Positions 45,269 to 57,046 of a stretch of 64,000 nucleotides of DNA are shown in pieces. Numbering within the stretch: position 1 is the first letter of the stretch; each line of letters opens with the position of its first letter. The translations under genes were made by a program, and so were the position numbers. Source of the stretch: Aphelocoma coerulescens (taxonomy: Eukaryota > Chordata > Aves > Passeriformes > Corvidae); NCBI RefSeq assembly GCF_041296385.1, contig NC_091014.1, positions 47,820,078 through 47,884,077 of the forward strand, given 5' to 3'. The notes under the pieces were generated by a model. It saw only the letters and a program-made list of their open reading frames with translations. It searched no databases and was not told the DNA's origin.

Positions 45269-46923
45269 CAGGAGCTCCGGGGATACTCAGCATGTGAAAG
45301 GCAGGCCAAGCTTATCGCAGCACAAGCAAAACCTTGCTCCTTCTTCTTCTTTCTGCTTGGAACTTGCCACAGCCCAATGCCCGATTTCTGGCTCAAACTA
45401 GGGTTAGGGTTAGGGTTAGGGTTACGCCTAGGGTTAGGCTTGAGAAAACCACAAAGCCAGGAGCTCCAGGGACGCTCACCATGCGAAAGGCAGGCCAAGT
45501 TGAGCACGATACAGTTAAAACCTTGCTCCCTCTTCTTCTTTCTGCTTGGAACTCACCGCCGCCCAATGCCCCATTTCTGGCTCAAACTAGGTTATGGTTA
45601 TGGTTACACCTAGTGTTAGGGTTTGAGAAATCCACAAAACCAGGAGCTCCAGGGATACTCAGAATGCGAAAGGCAGGCCAAGCTTATCGCAGCACAGCCA
45701 AAACCTTGCTCCCACTTCTTCATTCTTCTTGGAAGTCGCCACAACCCAATGCCCGATTTCTGGCTCAAACTAGGGTTAGGGTTACGCCTAGGGTTAGGCT
45801 TGAGAAAACCACAAAGCCAGGAGCTCCAGGGACACTCACCATGCGAAAGGCAGGCCAAGTTGAGCACGATACAGTTAAAACCTTGCTCCCTCTTCTTCTT
45901 TCTGCTTGGAACTCGCCGCCGCCCAATGCCCCATTTCTGGCTCAAACTAGGTTATGGTTATGGTTACACCTAGTGTTAGGGTTTGAGAAATCCATAAAAC
46001 CAGGAGCTCCAGGGATACTCAGCATGCGAAAGGCAGGCCAAGCTTATCGCAGCACAGCCAAAACCTTGCTCCCACTACTTCATTCTTCTTGGAAGTCGCC
46101 ACAACCCAATGCCTGATTTCTGGCTCAATCTAGGGTTAGGGTTAGGGTTAGGGTTATGCCTAGGGTTAGGCTTGAGAAAACCACAAAGCCAGGAGCTCCA
46201 GGGATACTCCCCATGCGAAAGGCAGGCCAAGCTTATCGCAGCACAGCCAAAACCTTGCTCTCACTTCTTCATTCTTCTTGGGATTCACCACAGCCCAATG
46301 CCCGATTTCTGGCTCAAACTAGGGTTAGGGTTACGCCTAGGGTTAGGCTTGAGAAAACCACAAAGCCAGGAGCTCCAGGGACACTCACCATGTGAAAGGC
46401 AGGCCAAGTTGAGCACGATACAGTTAAAACCTTGCTCCCTCTTCCTCTTTCTGCTTGGAACTCACCGCCACCCAATGCCCCATTTCTGGCCCAAACTTCG
46501 GTTATGTTTATGGTTACACCTAGTGTTAGGATTTGAGAAATCCACAAAGCCAGGAGCTCCAGGGATACTCAGCATGCGAAAGGCAGGCCAAGCTTATCGC
46601 AGCACAGCCAAAACCTTGCTCCCTCTTCTTCATTCTTCTTGGAAGTCGCCACAACCCAATGCCTGATTTCTGGCTCAAACTAGGGTTAGGGTTAGGGTTA
46701 GGGTTACGCCTAGGTTAAGGTTTGAGAAAACCACAAAGCCAGGAGCTCCAGGGACACTCACCATGTGAACGGCAGGCCAAGTTGAGCACGATACAGTTAA
46801 AACCTTGCTCCCTCTTCTTCTTTCTGCTTGGAACTCACCGCCGCCCAATGCCCCATTTCTGGCTCCAACTAGGGTTATGGTCGTGGTTACACCTAGTGTT
46901 AGGGTTTGAGAAATCCACAAAGC
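45269..46923 (+). repeat. 1,655-bp HOR, canonical copy with intact m9
   Basis: Full m1-m9. Unlike the second HOR of the other pairs (1827, 22823, 50771) it keeps the canonical GTGAACGG m9 and lacks the private G in m7. It therefore runs into m1-m3 at 46924. The 5,502-bp tandem period ends here. Confidence 0.92.
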
Positions 46924-49115
46924 CAGGAGCTCCGGGGATACTCAGCATGTGAAAGGCAGGCCAAGCTTATCGCAGCACAAGCAAAACCTTGCTCCTTCTT
47001 CTTCTTTCTGCTTGGAACTTGCCACAGCCCAATGCCCGATTTCTGGCTCAAACTAGGGTTAGGGTTAGGGTTAGGGTTACGCCTAGGGTTAGGCTTGAGA
47101 AAACCACAAAGCCAGGAGCTCCAGGGACGCTCACCATGCGAAAGGCAGGCCAAGTTGAGCACGATACAGTTAAAACCTTGCTCCCTCTTCTTCTTTCTGC
47201 TTGGAACTCACCGCCGCCCAATGCCCCATTTCTGGCTCAAACTAGGTTATGGTTATGGTTACACCTAGTGTTAGGGTTTGAGAAATCCACAAAACCAGGA
47301 GCTCCAGGGATACTCAGAATGCGAAAGGCAGGCCAAGCTTATCGCAGCACAGCCAAAACCTTGCTCCCACTTCTTCATTCTTCTTGGAAGTCGCCACAAC
47401 CCAATGCCCGATTTCTGGCTCAAACTAGGGTTAGGGTTACGCCTAGGGTTAGGCTTGAGAAAACCACAAAGCCAGGAGCTCCAGGGATACTCCCCATGCG
47501 AAAGGCAGGCCAAGCTTATCGCAGCACAGCCAAAACCTTGCTCCCACTTCTTCATTCTTATTGGAATTCACCACAGCCCAATGCCCGATTTCTGGCTCAA
47601 ACTAGGGTTAGGGTTACGCCTAGGGTTAGGCTTGAGAAAACCACAAAGCCAGGAGCTCGAGGGACACTCGCCACGCGAAAGGCAGGCCAAGTGGAGCACG
47701 ATACAGTTAAAACCTTGCTCCCTCTTCTTCTTTCTGCTTGGAACTCGCCGCCGCCCAATGCCCCATTTCTGGCTCAAACTAGGTTATGGTTATGGTTACA
47801 CCTAGTGTTAGGATTTGAGAAATCCACAAAGCCAGGAGCTCCAGGGATACTCAGCATGCGAAAGGCAGGCCAAGCTTATCGCAGCACAGCCAAAACCTTG
47901 CTCCCTCTTCTTCATTCTTCTTGGAAGTCGCCACAACCCAATGCCTGATTTCTGGCTCAATCTAGGGTTAGGGTTAGGGTTAGGGTTACGCCTAGGGTTA
48001 GGCTTGAGAAAACCACAAAGCCAGGAGCTCCAGGGATACTCCCCATGCGAAAGGCAGGCCAAGCTTATCGCAGCACAGCCAAAACCTTGCTCCCACTTCT
48101 TCATTCTTATTGGAATTCACCACAGCCCAATGCCCGATTTCTGGCTCAAACTAGGGTTAGGGTTACGCCTAGGGTTAGGCTTGAGAAAACCACAAAGCCA
48201 GGAGCTCCAGGGACACCCACCATGCGAAAGGCAGGTCAAGTTGAGCACGATACAGTTAAAACCTTGCTCCCTCTTCTTCTTTCTGCTTGGAACTCGCTGC
48301 CGCCCAATGCCCCATTTCTGGCTCAAAATAGGGTTATGGTCGTGGTTACACCTAGTGTTAGGGTTTGAGAAATCCACAAAGCCAGGAGCTCCGGGGATAC
48401 TCAGCATGCGAAAGGCAGGCCAAGCTTATCGCAGCACAAGCAAAACCTTGCTCCCTCTTCTTCATTCTTCTTGGAACTTGCCACAGCCCAATGCCCGATT
48501 TCTGTCTCAATCTAGGGTTAGGGTTACGCCTAGGGTTAGGCTTGAGAAAACCACAAAGCCAGGAGCTCCAGGGACACTCACCATGCGAAAGGCAGGCCAA
48601 GTTGAGCACGATACAGTTAAAACCTTGCTCCCTCTTCTTCTTTCTGCTTGGAACTCGCCGTCGCCCAATGCCCCATTTCTGGCTCAAACTAGGTTATGGT
48701 TATGGTTACACCTAGTGTTAGGGTTTGAGAAATCCACAAAGCCAGGAGCTCCAGGGATACTCAGCATGCGAAAGGCAGGCCAAGCTTATCGCAGCACAGC
48801 CAAAACCTTGCTCCCTCTTCTTCATTCTTCTTGGAAGTCGCCACAACCCAATGCCTGATTTCTGGCTCAAACTAGGGTTAGGGTTAGGGTTAGGGTTACG
48901 CCTAGGTTAAGGTTTGAGAAAACCACAAAGCCAGGAGCTCCAGGGACACTCACCATGTGAACGGCAGGCCAAGTTGAGCACGATACAGTTAAAACCTTGC
49001 TCCCTCTTCTTCTTTCTGCTTGGAACTCACCGCCACCCAATGCCCCATTTCTGGCTCAAACTAGGGTTATGGTCGTGGTTACACCTAGTGTTAGGGTTTG
49101 AGAAATCCACAAAGC
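46924..49115 (+). repeat. Start of second 5,502-bp copy: m1-m3 plus HOR relative
   Basis: m1-m3 at 46924, 47113 and 47296, then the nine-monomer XhoI-marked relative at 47473-49115 (XhoI 47656-47661). It equals 41422-43613 at +5,502. With the two HORs that follow, it forms the second copy of the 5,502-bp block. Confidence 0.88.
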
Positions 49116-50770
49116 CAGGAGCTCCGGGGATACTCAGCATGTGAAAGGCAGGCCAAGCTTATCGCAGCACAAGCAAAACCTTGCTCCTTCTTCTTCTTTC
49201 TGCTTGGAACTTGCCACAGCCCAATGCCCGATTTCTGGCTCAAACTAGGGTTAGGGTTAGGGTTAGGGTTACGCCTAGGGTTAGGCTTGAGAAAACCACA
49301 AAGCCAGGAGCTCCAGGGACGCTCACCATGCGAAAGGCAGGCCAAGTTGAGCACGATACAGTTAAAACCTTGCTCCCTCTTCTTCTTTCTGCTTGGAACT
49401 CACCGCCGCCCAATGCCCCATTTCTGGCTCAAACTAGGTTATGGTTATGGTTACACCTAGTGTTAGGGTTTGAGAAATCCACAAAACCAGGAGCTCCAGG
49501 GATACTCAGAATGCGAAAGGCAGGCCAAGCTTATCGCAGCACAGCCAAAACCTTGCTCCCACTTCTTCATTCTTCTTGGAAGTCGCCACAACCCAATGCC
49601 CGATTTCTGGCTCAAACTAGGGTTAGGGTTACGCCTAGGGTTAGGCTTGAGAAAACCACAAAGCCAGGAGCTCCAGGGACACTCACCATGCGAAAGGCAG
49701 GCCAAGTTGAGCACGATACAGTTAAAACCTTGCTCCCTCTTCTTCTTTCTGCTTGGAACTCGCCGCCGCCCAATGCCCCATTTCTGGCTCAAACTAGGTT
49801 ATGGTTATGGTTACACCTAGTGTTAGGGTTTGAGAAATCCATAAAACCAGGAGCTCCAGGGATACTCAGCATGCGAAAGGCAGGCCAAGCTTATCGCAGC
49901 ACAGCCAAAACCTTGCTCCCACTACTTCATTCTTCTTGGAAGTCGCCACAACCCAATGCCTGATTTCTGGCTCAAACTAGGGTTAGGGTTAGGGTTAGGG
50001 TTATGCCTAGGGTTAGGCTTGAGAAAACCACAAAGCCAGGAGCTCCAGGGATACTCCCCATGCGAAAGGCAGGCCAAGCTTATCGCAGCACAGCCAAAAC
50101 CTTGCTCTCACTTCTTCATTCTTCTTGGGATTCACCACAGCCCAATGCCCGATTTCTGGCTCAAACTAGGGTTAGGGTTACGCCTAGGGTTAGGCTTGAG
50201 AAAACCACAAAGCCAGGAGCTCCAGGGACACTCACCATGTGAAAGGCAGGCCAAGTTGAGCACGATACAGTTAAAACCTTGCTCCCTCTTCCTCTTTCTG
50301 CTTGGAACTCACCGCCACCCAATGCCCCATTTCTGGCCCAAACTTCGGTTATGTTTATGGTTACACCTAGTGTTAGGATTTGAGAAATCCACAAAGCCAG
50401 GAGCTCCAGGGATACTCAGCATGCGAAAGGCAGGCCAAGCTTATCGCAGCACAGCCAAAACCTTGCTCCCTCTTCTTCATTCTTCTTGGAAGTCGCCACA
50501 ACCCAATGCCTGATTTCTGGCTCAAACTAGGGTTAGGGTTAGGGTTAGGGTTACGCCTAGGTTAAGGTTTGAGAAAACCACAAAGCCAGGAGCTCCAGGG
50601 ACACTCACCATGTGAACGGCAGGCCAAGTTGAGCACGATACAGTTAAAACCTTGCTCCCTCTTCTTCTTTCTGCTTGGAACTCACCGCCGCCCAATGCCC
50701 CATTTCTGGCTCCAACTAGGGTTATGGTCGTGGTTACACCTAGTGTTAGGGTTTGAGAAATCCACAAAGC
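49116..50770 (+). repeat. 1,655-bp HOR, canonical copy
   Basis: Full m1-m9 at +5,502 from 43614 and +27,948 from 21168. Confidence 0.92.
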
Positions 50771-52241
50771 CAGGAGCTCCGGGGATACTCAGCATGTGAA
50801 AGGCAGGCCAAGCTTATCGCAGCACAAGCAAAACCTTGCTCCTTCTTCTTCTTTCTGCTTGGAACTTGCCACAGCCCAATGCCCGATTTCTGGCTCAAAC
50901 TAGGGTTAGGGTTAGGGTTAGGGTTACGCCTAGGGTTAGGCTTGAGAAAACCACAAAGCCAGGAGCTCCAGGGACGCTCACCATGCGAAAGGCAGGCCAA
51001 GTTGAGCACGATACAGTTAAAACCTTGCTCCCTCTTCTTCTTTCTGCTTGGAACTCACCGCCGCCCAATGCCCCATTTCTGGCTCAAACTAGGTTATGGT
51101 TATGGTTACACCTAGTGTTAGGGTTTGAGAAATCCACAAAACCAGGAGCTCCAGGGATACTCAGAATGCGAAAGGCAGGCCAAGCTTATCGCAGCACAGC
51201 CAAAACCTTGCTCCCACTTCTTCATTCTTCTTGGAAGTCGCCACAACCCAATGCCCGATTTCTGGCTCAAACTAGGGTTAGGGTTACGCCTAGGGTTAGG
51301 CTTGAGAAAACCACAAAGCCAGGAGCTCCAGGGACACTCACCATGCGAAAGGCAGGCCAAGTTGAGCACGATACAGTTAAAACCTTGCTCCCTCTTCTTC
51401 TTTCTGCTTGGAACTCGCCGCCGCCCAATGCCCCATTTCTGGCTCAAACTAGGTTATGGTTATGGTTACACCTAGTGTTAGGGTTTGAGAAATCCATAAA
51501 ACCAGGAGCTCCAGGGATACTCAGCATGCGAAAGGCAGGCCAAGCTTATCGCAGCACAGCCAAAACCTTGCTCCCACTACTTCATTCTTCTTGGAAGTCG
51601 CCACAACCCAATGCCTGATTTCTGGCTCAATCTAGGGTTAGGGTTAGGGTTAGGGTTATGCCTAGGGTTAGGCTTGAGAAAACCACAAAGCCAGGAGCTC
51701 CAGGGATACTCCCCATGCGAAAGGCAGGCCAAGCTTATCGCAGCACAGCCAAAACCTTGCTCTCACTTCTTCATTCTTCTTGGGATTCACCACAGCCCAA
51801 TGCCCGATTTCTGGCTCAAACTAGGGTTAGGGTTACGCCTAGGGTTAGGCTTGAGAAAACCACAAAGCCAGGAGCTCCAGGGACACTCACCATGTGAAAG
51901 GCAGGCCAAGTTGAGCACGATACAGTTAAAACCTTGCTCCCTCTTCCTCTTTCTGCTTGGAACTCACCGCCACCCAATGCCCCATTTCTGGCCCAAACTT
52001 CGGTTATGTTTATGGTTACACCTAGTGTTAGGATTTGAGAAATCCGCAAAGCCAGGAGCTCCAGGGATACTCAGCATGCGAAAGGCAGGCCAAGCTTATC
52101 GCAGCACAGCCAAAACCTTGCTCCCTCTTCTTCATTCTTCTTGGAAGTCGCCACAACCCAATGCCTGATTTCTGGCTCAAACTAGGGTTAGGGTTAGGGT
52201 TAGGGTTACGCCTAGGTTAAGGTTTGAGAAAACCACAAAGC
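50771..52241 (+). repeat. HOR copy, m1-m8 only
   Basis: Matches 1827-3297 (+48,944) and 22823-24293 (+27,948), with the private G at 52046 in m7 and m9 replaced. Confidence 0.92.
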
Positions 52242-54280
52242 CAGGAGCTCCAGGGACACTCACCATGTGAAAGGCAGGCCAAGTTGAGCACGATACAGTT
52301 AAAACCTTGCTCCCTCTTCTTCTTTCTGCTTGGAACTCACCGCCGCCCAATGCCCCATTTCTGGCTCAAACTAGGTTATGGTTATGGTTACACCTAGTGT
52401 TAGGGTTTGAGAAATCCACAAAACCAGGAGCTCCAGGGATACTCAGAATGCGAAAGGCAGGCCAAGCTTATCGCAGCACAGCCAAAACCTTGCTCCCACT
52501 TCTTCATTCTTCTTGGAAGTCGCCACAACCCAATGCCTGATTTCTGGCTCAATCTGGGGTTAGGGTTAGGGTTAGGGTTACGCCTAGGGTTAGGCTTGAG
52601 AAAACCACAAAGCCAGGAGCTCCAGGGATACTCCCCATGCGAAAGGCAGGCCAAGCTTATCGCAGCACAGCCAAAACCTTGCTCCCTCTTCTTCATTCTT
52701 CTTGGAAGTCGCCACAACCCAATGCCTGATTTCTGGCTCAAACTAGGGTTAGGGTTAGGGTTAGGGTTACGCCTAGGTTAAGGTTTGAGAAAACCACAAA
52801 GCCAGGAGCTCCAGGGACACTCACCATGTGAAAGGCAGGCCAAGTTGAGCACGATACAGTTAAAACCTTGCTCCCTCTTCTTCTTTCTGCTTGGAACTCA
52901 CCGCCGCCCAATGCCCCATTTCTGGCTCCAACTAGGGTTATGGTCGTGGTTACACCTAGTGTTAGGGTTTGAGAAATCCACAAAGCCAGGAGCTCCGGGG
53001 ATACTCAGCATGTGAAAGGCAGGCCAAGCTTATCGCAGCACAAGCAAAACCTTGCTCCTTCTTTTTCTTTCTGCTTGGAACTTGCCACAACCCAATGCCT
53101 GATTTCTGGCTCAACCTAGGGTTAGGGTTAGGGTTAGGGTTACGCCTAGGGTTAGGCTTGAGAAAACCACAAAGCCAGGAGCTCCAGGGATACTCCCCAT
53201 GCGAAAGGCAGGCCAAGCTTATCGCAGCACAGCCAAAACCTTGCTCCCACTTCTTCATTCTTATTGGAATTCACCACAGCCCAATGCCTGATTTCTGGCT
53301 CAAACTAGGGTTAGGGTTACGCCTAGGGTTAGGCTTGAGAAAACCACAAAGCCAGGAGCTCCAGGGACACTCGCCACGCGAAAGGCAGGCCAAGTGGAGC
53401 ACGATACAGTTAAAACCTTGCTCCCTCTTCTTCTTTCTGCTTGGAACTCGCCGCCGCCCAATGCCCCATTTCTGGCTCAAACTAGGTTATGGTTATGGTT
53501 ACACCTAGTGTTAGGGTTTGAGAAATCCATAAAACCAGGAGCTCCAGGGATACTCAGCATGCGAAAGGCAGGCCAAGCTTATCGCAGCACAGCCAAAACC
53601 TTGCTCCCACTTCTTCATTCTTCTTGGAAGTCGCCACAACCCAATGCCTGATTTCTGGCTCAACCTAGGGTTAGGGTTAGGGTTAGGGTTATGCCTAGGG
53701 TTAGGCTTGAGAAAACCACAAAGCCAGGAGCTCCAGGGATACTCCCCATGCGAAAGGCAGGCCAAGTTGAGCACGATACAGTTAAAACCTTGCTCCCTCT
53801 TCTTTTTTCTGCTTGGAACTCGCCGCCGCCCAATGCCCCATTTCTGGCTCAAACTAGGTTATGGTTATGGTTACACCTAGTGTTAGGGTTTGAGAAATCC
53901 ACAAAACCAGGAGCTCCAGGGATACTCAGAATGCGAAAGGCAGGCCAAGCTTATCGCAGCACAGCCAAAACCTTGCTCCCACTTCTTCATTCTTCTTGGA
54001 AGTCGCCACAACCCAATGCCTGATTTCTGGCTCAAACTAGGGTTAGGGTTAGGGTTAGGGTTACGCCTAGGTTAAGGTTTGAGAAAACCACAAAGCCAGG
54101 AGCTCCAGGGACACTCACCATGTGAAAGGCAGGCCAAGTTGAGCACGATACAGTTAAAACCTTGCTCCCTCTTCTTCTTTCTGCTTGGAACTCGCCGCCG
54201 CCCAATGCCCCATTTCTGGCTCCAACTAGGGTTATGGTCGTGGTTACACCTAGTGTTAGGGTTTGAGAAATCCACAAAGC
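52242..54280 (+). repeat. Divergent block after HOR, third copy, undeleted
   Basis: Starts 52242 A, 52425 B4, 52614 B4, 52803 A, 52987 B4, 53176 B2 (EcoRI), 53353 A, 53536 B4, 53725 A, 53908 B4, 54097 A; equals 3298-5336 at +48,944. The two monomers missing at 25911 are present here, so the first large copy carries the deletion relative to both other copies. Confidence 0.88.
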
Positions 54281-57046
54281 CAGGAGCTCCGGGGATACTC
54301 AGCATGTGAAAGGCAGGCCAAGCTTATCGCAGCACAAGCAAAACCTTGCTCCCTCTTCTTCTTTCTGCTTGGAACTTGCAGCCGCCCAATGCCCCATTTC
54401 TGGCTCAATCTAGGGTTAGGGTTAGGGTTAGGGTTACGCCTAGGGTTAGGCTTGAGAAAACCACAAAGCCAGGAGCTCCAGGGACACTCACCATGCGAAA
54501 GGCAGGCCAAGTTGAGCACGATACAGTTAAAACCTTGCTCCCTCTTCTTCTTTCTGCTTGGAACTCACCGCCGCCCAATGCCCCATTTCTGGCTCAAACT
54601 AGGTTATGGTTATGGTTACACCTAGTGTTAGAGTTTGAGAAATCCACAAACCCAGGAGCTCCAGGGATACTCAGCATGCGAAAGGCAGGCCAAGCTTATC
54701 GCAGCACAGCCAAAACCTTGCTCCCACTTCTTCATTCTTCTTGGAAGTCGCCACAACCCAATGCCTGATTTCTGGCTCAATCTGGGGTTAGGGTTAGGGT
54801 TAGGGTTACGCCTAGGGTTAGGCTTGAGAAAACCACAAAGCCAGGAGCTCCAGGGATACTCCCCATGCGAAAGGCAGGCCAAGCTTATCGCAGCACAGCC
54901 AAAACCTTGCTCCCTCTTCTTCATTCTTCTTGGAATTTGATACAGCCCAATGCCCGATTTCTGGCTCAAACTAGGGTTAGGGTTACGCCTAGGGTAAGGT
55001 TTGAGAAAACCACAAAGCCAGGAGCTCCAGGGACACTCACCATGCGAAAGGCAGGCCAAGTTGAGCACGATACAGTTAAAACCTTGCTCCCTCTTCTTCT
55101 TTCTGCTTGGAACTCGCTGCCGCCCAATGCCCCATTTCTGGCTCAAAATAGGGTTATGGTCGTGGTTACACCTAGTGTTAGGGTTTGAGAAATCCACAAA
55201 GCCAGGAGCTCCGGGGATACTCAGCATGCGAAAGGCAGGCCAAGCTTATCGCAGCACAAGCAAAACCTTGCTCCCTCTTCTTCATTCTTCTTGGAACTTG
55301 CCACAGCCCAATGCCCGATTTCTGTCTCAATCTAGGGTTAGGGTTAGGGTTAGGGTTACGCCTAGGGTTAGGCTTGAGAAAACCACAAAGCCAGGAGCTC
55401 CAGGGATATTCCCCATGCGAAAGGCAGGCCAAGCTTATCGCAGCACAGCCAAAACCTTGCTCCCACTTCTTCATTCTTATTGGAATTCACCACAGCCCAA
55501 TGCCCGATTTCTGGCTCAAACTAGGGTTAGGGTTACGCCTAGGGTTAGGCTTGAGAAAACCACAAAGCCAGGAGCTCCAGGGACACTCGCCACGCGAAAG
55601 GCAGGCCAAGTGGAGCACGATACAGTTAAAACCTTGCTCCCTCTTCTTCTTTCTGCTTGGAACTCGCCGCCGCCCAATGCCCCATTTCTGGCTCAAACTA
55701 GGTTATGGTTATGGTTACACCTAGTGTTAGGGTTTGAGAAATCCATAAAACCAGGAGCTCCAGGGATACTCAGCATGCGAAAGGCAGGCCAAGCTTATCG
55801 CAGCACAGCCAAAACCTTGCTCCCACTTCTTCATTCTTCTTGGAAGTCGCCACAACCCAATGCCTGATTTCTGGCTCAATCTGGGGTTAGGGTTAGGGTT
55901 AGGGTTACGCCTAGGGTTAGGCTTGAGAAAACCACAAAGCCAGGAGCTCCAGGGATACTCCCCATGCGAAAGGCAGGCCAAGCTTATCGCAGCACAGCCA
56001 AAACCTTGCTCTCACTTCTTCATTCTTCTTGGGATTCACCACAGCCCAATGCCCGATTTCTGGCTCAAACTAGGGTTAGGGTTACGCCTAGGGTTAGGCT
56101 TGAGAAAACCACAAAGCCAGGAGCTCCAGGGATACTCACCATGTGAAAGGCAGGCCAAGTTGAGCACGATACAGTTAAAACCTTGCTCCCTCTTCCTCTT
56201 TCTGCTTGGAACTCACCGCCACCCAATGCCCCATTTCTGGCCCAAACTTCGGTTATGTTTATGGTTACACCTAGTGTTAGGATTTGAGAAATCCACAAAG
56301 CCAGGAGCTCCAGGGATACTCAGCATGCGAAAGGCAGGCCAAGCTTATCGCAGCACAGCCAAAACCTTGCTCCCTCTTCTTCATTCTTCTTGGAAGTCGC
56401 CACAACCCAATGCCTGATTTCTGGCTCAAACTAGGGTTAGGGTTAGGGTTAGGGTTACGCCTAGGTTAAGGTTTGAGAAAACCACAAAGCCAGGAGCTCC
56501 AGGGACACTCACCATGTGAAAGGCAGGCCAAGTTGAGCACGATACAGTTAAAACCTTGCTCCCTCTTCTTCTTTCTGCTTGGAACTCGCCGCCGCCCAAT
56601 GCCCCATTTCTGGCTCAAACTAGGTTATGGTTATGGTTACACCTAGTGTTAGGGTTTGAGAAATCCATAAAACCAGGAGCTCCAGGGATACTCAGCATGC
56701 GAAAGGCAGGCCAAGCTTATCGCAGCACAGCCAAAACCTTGCTCCCACTTCTTCATTCTTCTTGGAAGTCGCCACAACCCAATGCCTGATTTCTGGCTCA
56801 ATCTAGGGTTAGGGTTAGGGTTAGGGTTACGCCTAGGGTTAGGCTTGAGAAAACCACAAAGCCAGGAGCTCCAGGGATACTCCCCATGCGAAAGGCAGGC
56901 CAAGTTGAGCACGATACAGTTAAAACCTTGCTCCCTCTTCTTCTTTCTGCTTGGAACTCACCGCCGCCCAATGCCCCATTTCTGGCTCCAACTAGGGTTA
57001 TGGTCGTGGTTACACCTAGTGTTAGTGTTTGAGAAATCCACAAAGC
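54281..57046 (+). repeat. Mixed segment, second copy with four extra monomers
   Basis: Starts 54281 B4, 54470 A, 54653 B4, 54842 B2, 55019 A, 55203 B4, 55392 B2, 55569 A, 55752 B4, 55941 B2, 56118 A, 56302 B4, 56491 A, 56674 B4, 56863 A. It equals 25961-27797 up to 56117, then includes m7-m8-type monomers and two others absent from the first copy. 56863 is itself a B-head/A-body hybrid with the private GTTAGTGTTTGAG found in the hybrid at 27798. Confidence 0.88.
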
